From Clostridia bacterium (GTDB lineage Bacteria > Bacillota > Clostridia > Oscillospirales > Acutalibacteraceae), in the NCBI GenBank assembly GCA_017521425.1, contig JAFXCQ010000029.1, forward strand, positions 1 through 52,174: a stretch of 52,174 nucleotides of DNA, written 5' to 3'. The stretch's first letter is position 1; every line of letters begins with the position of its first letter. Shown one piece after another: positions 51,131 to 52,174 of the stretch. Below the pieces are notes generated by a model, which saw only the letters and a program-made list of their open reading frames with translations, did not search any database and had not been told where the DNA came from. The translations under genes and the position numbers were made by a program.

Positions 51131-51723
51131 TGGCTTATTCTGTTGATGCAATTCCTGACAATTGCTACGAAGGTACAACATGCCTTATAAATAAACTTGA
51201 TATTCGTGATGAGGATAAATTAAATTTTGTTGAGTCACAAATTACCATTCACAAAACAGCTGAACTTGCAAGTGTAAAAAACTTTGGTGAATTCGATTTT
51301 TCGCATTACAAAGCAATTCACAAATATTTATTTAATGAACTTTATGCTTGGGCTGGTGAAATTCGTACAGTTAATATGTCTAAAAAAGGCACCAACTTTG
51401 TTAATGTAAATGAAATTGAGTCTGTTGCAGATGCTTGTTTTAAAAGACTTAAAGATAAAAATTATTTTCAAAATCAACCATTTAACGACTTCATTGATGA
51501 TATAGTTGACTTTTACTGCACAACAAATATGCTTCACCCATTCCGAGAAGGTAATGGTAGAACGCAGAGAGTTTTTATAACTCAGTTGATTCAATTTAAT
51601 GGTTATTCAATAAATTTTGACAGAATTGATACAGACGAATTGATGATGGCAACCATACAAGCCGCAAATGGTGTTACCGATAATTTAAAAAGAATTTTTG
51701 AATCCGCTATTACAAAAGAATAA
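51130..51723 (+). CDS. Fic-domain protein, AMP-transferase toxin
   Basis: Transfers AMP (or another nucleotide moiety) to a target protein; class I Fic toxins of the VbhT/FicT kind modify DNA gyrase and topoisomerase IV, but the target here is inferred only. The core motif HPFREGNGRTQR is complete (H136 to R144 for the HPFxxGNGR part), and FNELYAWAGEIRTVNMSKKGTNFV is the flap region. 197 residues and no extra domain. It is made together with the VbhA antitoxin. The pair stands between two halves of skeleton segment U, a place that holds no gene in modules 1 and 2. Confidence 0.92.
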   Translation: MAYSVDAIPDNCYEGTTCLINKLDIRDEDKLNFVESQITIHKTAELASVKNFGEFDFSHYKAIHKYLFNELYAWAGEIRTVNMSKKGTNFVNVNEIESVADACFKRLKDKNYFQNQPFNDFIDDIVDFYCTTNMLHPFREGNGRTQRVFITQLIQFNGYSINFDRIDTDELMMATIQAANGVTDNLKRIFESAITKE

Positions 51724-51728
51724 ATTTT

Positions 51729-51755
51729 AGGAGCAGATTTCTCTGCTCCTTTTCT
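51729..51755 (+). terminator. Terminator of the VbhA-Fic pair
   Basis: AGGAGCAG pairs with CTGCTCCT, then TTTCTTTGTTT. The same TTTTAGGAGCAGATTTCT lies before M copy 3 at 41743. Confidence 0.75.
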
Positions 51756-51845
51756 TTGTTTCATGCGTACAAAATTTTTACACCCTGAACACGAAAAAAT
51801 CCAACCGAAAAGAAAATAAATTAAGACGAAGCCGAATCGAAAACA
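51748..51845 (+). repeat. Skeleton segment U, copy 3, second part
   Basis: Begins at motif M and follows U copy 1 (CACCCTGAACACGAAAAA), then jumps to the very end of that copy (CGAATCGAAAACAAAATAAA). The long A/C-rich middle is missing. Confidence 0.75.
51754..51784 (+). repeat. Motif M, copy 7
   Basis: CTTTGTTTCATGCGTACAAA followed by ATTTTTACACC. Confidence 0.75.
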
Positions 51846-51878
51846 AAATAAATTTATTGTTGCTCACGACGTTTTGTG

Positions 51879-52090
51879 TTATAATGATTATAGTTAGTCG
51901 AAACAGTGTAAAATACACTGTTTCGATACCAAATTACATATTTGGTATCGAATTTTCTTTGAAAATTCGACTATAATCCTTTCAATGCCTGTAATGCAAA
52001 ATTGTATTTTTTAATTCAATTTTGCTAAAAGCCGATAATATCGGCTTTTTCGAAACGCAACTGCGTTTCGATAAATTACAATCATTATAA
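51879..52090. repeat. Nested palindromic element with six hairpins
   Basis: Outer arms TTATAATGATT (51879-51889) and AATCATTATAA (52080-52090). Inside, a closing stem GATTATAGT..TCGA / TCGACTATAATC encloses three perfect hairpins at 51898-51926 (13-bp arms), 51924-51950 (11-bp) and 51948-51970 (10-bp). A second group follows: 51996-52025 (9-bp), 52027-52049 (10-bp) and 52050-52071 (9-bp). Adjacent hairpins share TCGA. It ends 38 nt before the transporter gene. Confidence 0.75.
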
Positions 52091-52128
52091 TCAACTCAAC
52101 AAATAAGAATTTGTGGAGGTAATATTGT

Positions 52129-52174
52129 ATGTGGCTTGTGTTCGCAATACTGTCTGCAATATTTGCAGCACTTA
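52129..52174 (+). CDS. EamA-type transporter, 5' end only
   Basis: Cut by the window edge. GGAGGT lies 10 nt before the ATG. The 15 visible codons read MWLVFAILSAIFAAL, the usual start of small EamA/DMT-superfamily transporters of Clostridia. Too little is present to be sure. Confidence 0.55.
   Translation, partial: MWLVFAILSAIFAAL

Noticed and set aside
35962-51723. CRISPR array or classical named defence system (restriction-modification, CBASS, retron) in the island.
   Set aside because: No regularly spaced short repeats, nuclease/methylase, cyclase or reverse-transcriptase motifs are visible in the predicted proteins.

Overview
The window is AT-rich chromosomal DNA from a Gram-positive anaerobe of the class Clostridia, most like an uncultured gut Oscillospirales/Ruminococcaceae-type bacterium. 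This is inferred from low-GC codon use, strong AGGAGG-type ribosome sites, consensus sigma-A promoters, the ParA/ParB-SerS-RlmB neighbourhood, long-form HPF, two family-3 glycoside hydrolases and an Agr-like LytTR/GHKL pair. No species can be named from sequence reading alone.

Positions 1-35.5 kb are mostly ordinary core genome. They hold a TPR glycosyltransferase, a Nudix hydrolase and a histidine phosphatase, followed by the RNase P RNA gene. Next come a de novo NAD operon (nadA-nadB-nadC), glyA, hpf, an 8-oxoguanine glycosylase and a HAD-PHP fusion protein. A beta-glucosidase/oxidoreductase/surface-protein operon and a parA-parB-serS-rlmB operon follow; the latter ends in a decayed P-type-ATPase-like membrane protein. 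Then tRNA-Thr, a GH3 enzyme with permuted domain order, an ornithine cyclodeaminase coupled to a YfcC-type transporter, trmB, mltG and a chemoreceptor. A probable small RNA (35.04-35.15 kb) lies just before tRNA-Pro(GGG).

Positions 35.5-51.9 kb form an accessory island at the 3' end of tRNA-Pro. The last 45 nt of the tRNA recur at 42083-42127 and 48899-48943, and its last 21 nt recur once more at 49077-49097. Between these att-like repeats lie two complete modules (about 6.5 and 6.8 kb) and one eroded module. All are built on the same non-coding skeleton: a left segment L after the att, a middle segment U, and a right segment R before the next att. The genes in the gaps differ completely from module to module. 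Module 1 carries two orphan polymorphic-toxin immunity genes, a four-gene operon of unknown zinc-ribbon/membrane proteins and an AraC-like regulator. Module 2 carries a LytTR response regulator, a GHKL kinase, an unknown acidic protein, an Xre-TPR regulator and a coiled-coil membrane protein. Module 3 carries a membrane-anchored protein and a VbhA-Fic toxin-antitoxin pair. A roughly 30-bp motif (M) occurs seven times at the junctions between skeleton and cargo. No integrase, transposase or conjugation gene is present in the window.

This tandem array, with constant frame and variable cargo, is the most interesting thing here. It looks like an integrase-less set of elements moved in trans, carrying competition and defence genes. 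After it come a 212-bp nest of six perfect hairpins and the first codons of an EamA-type transporter.
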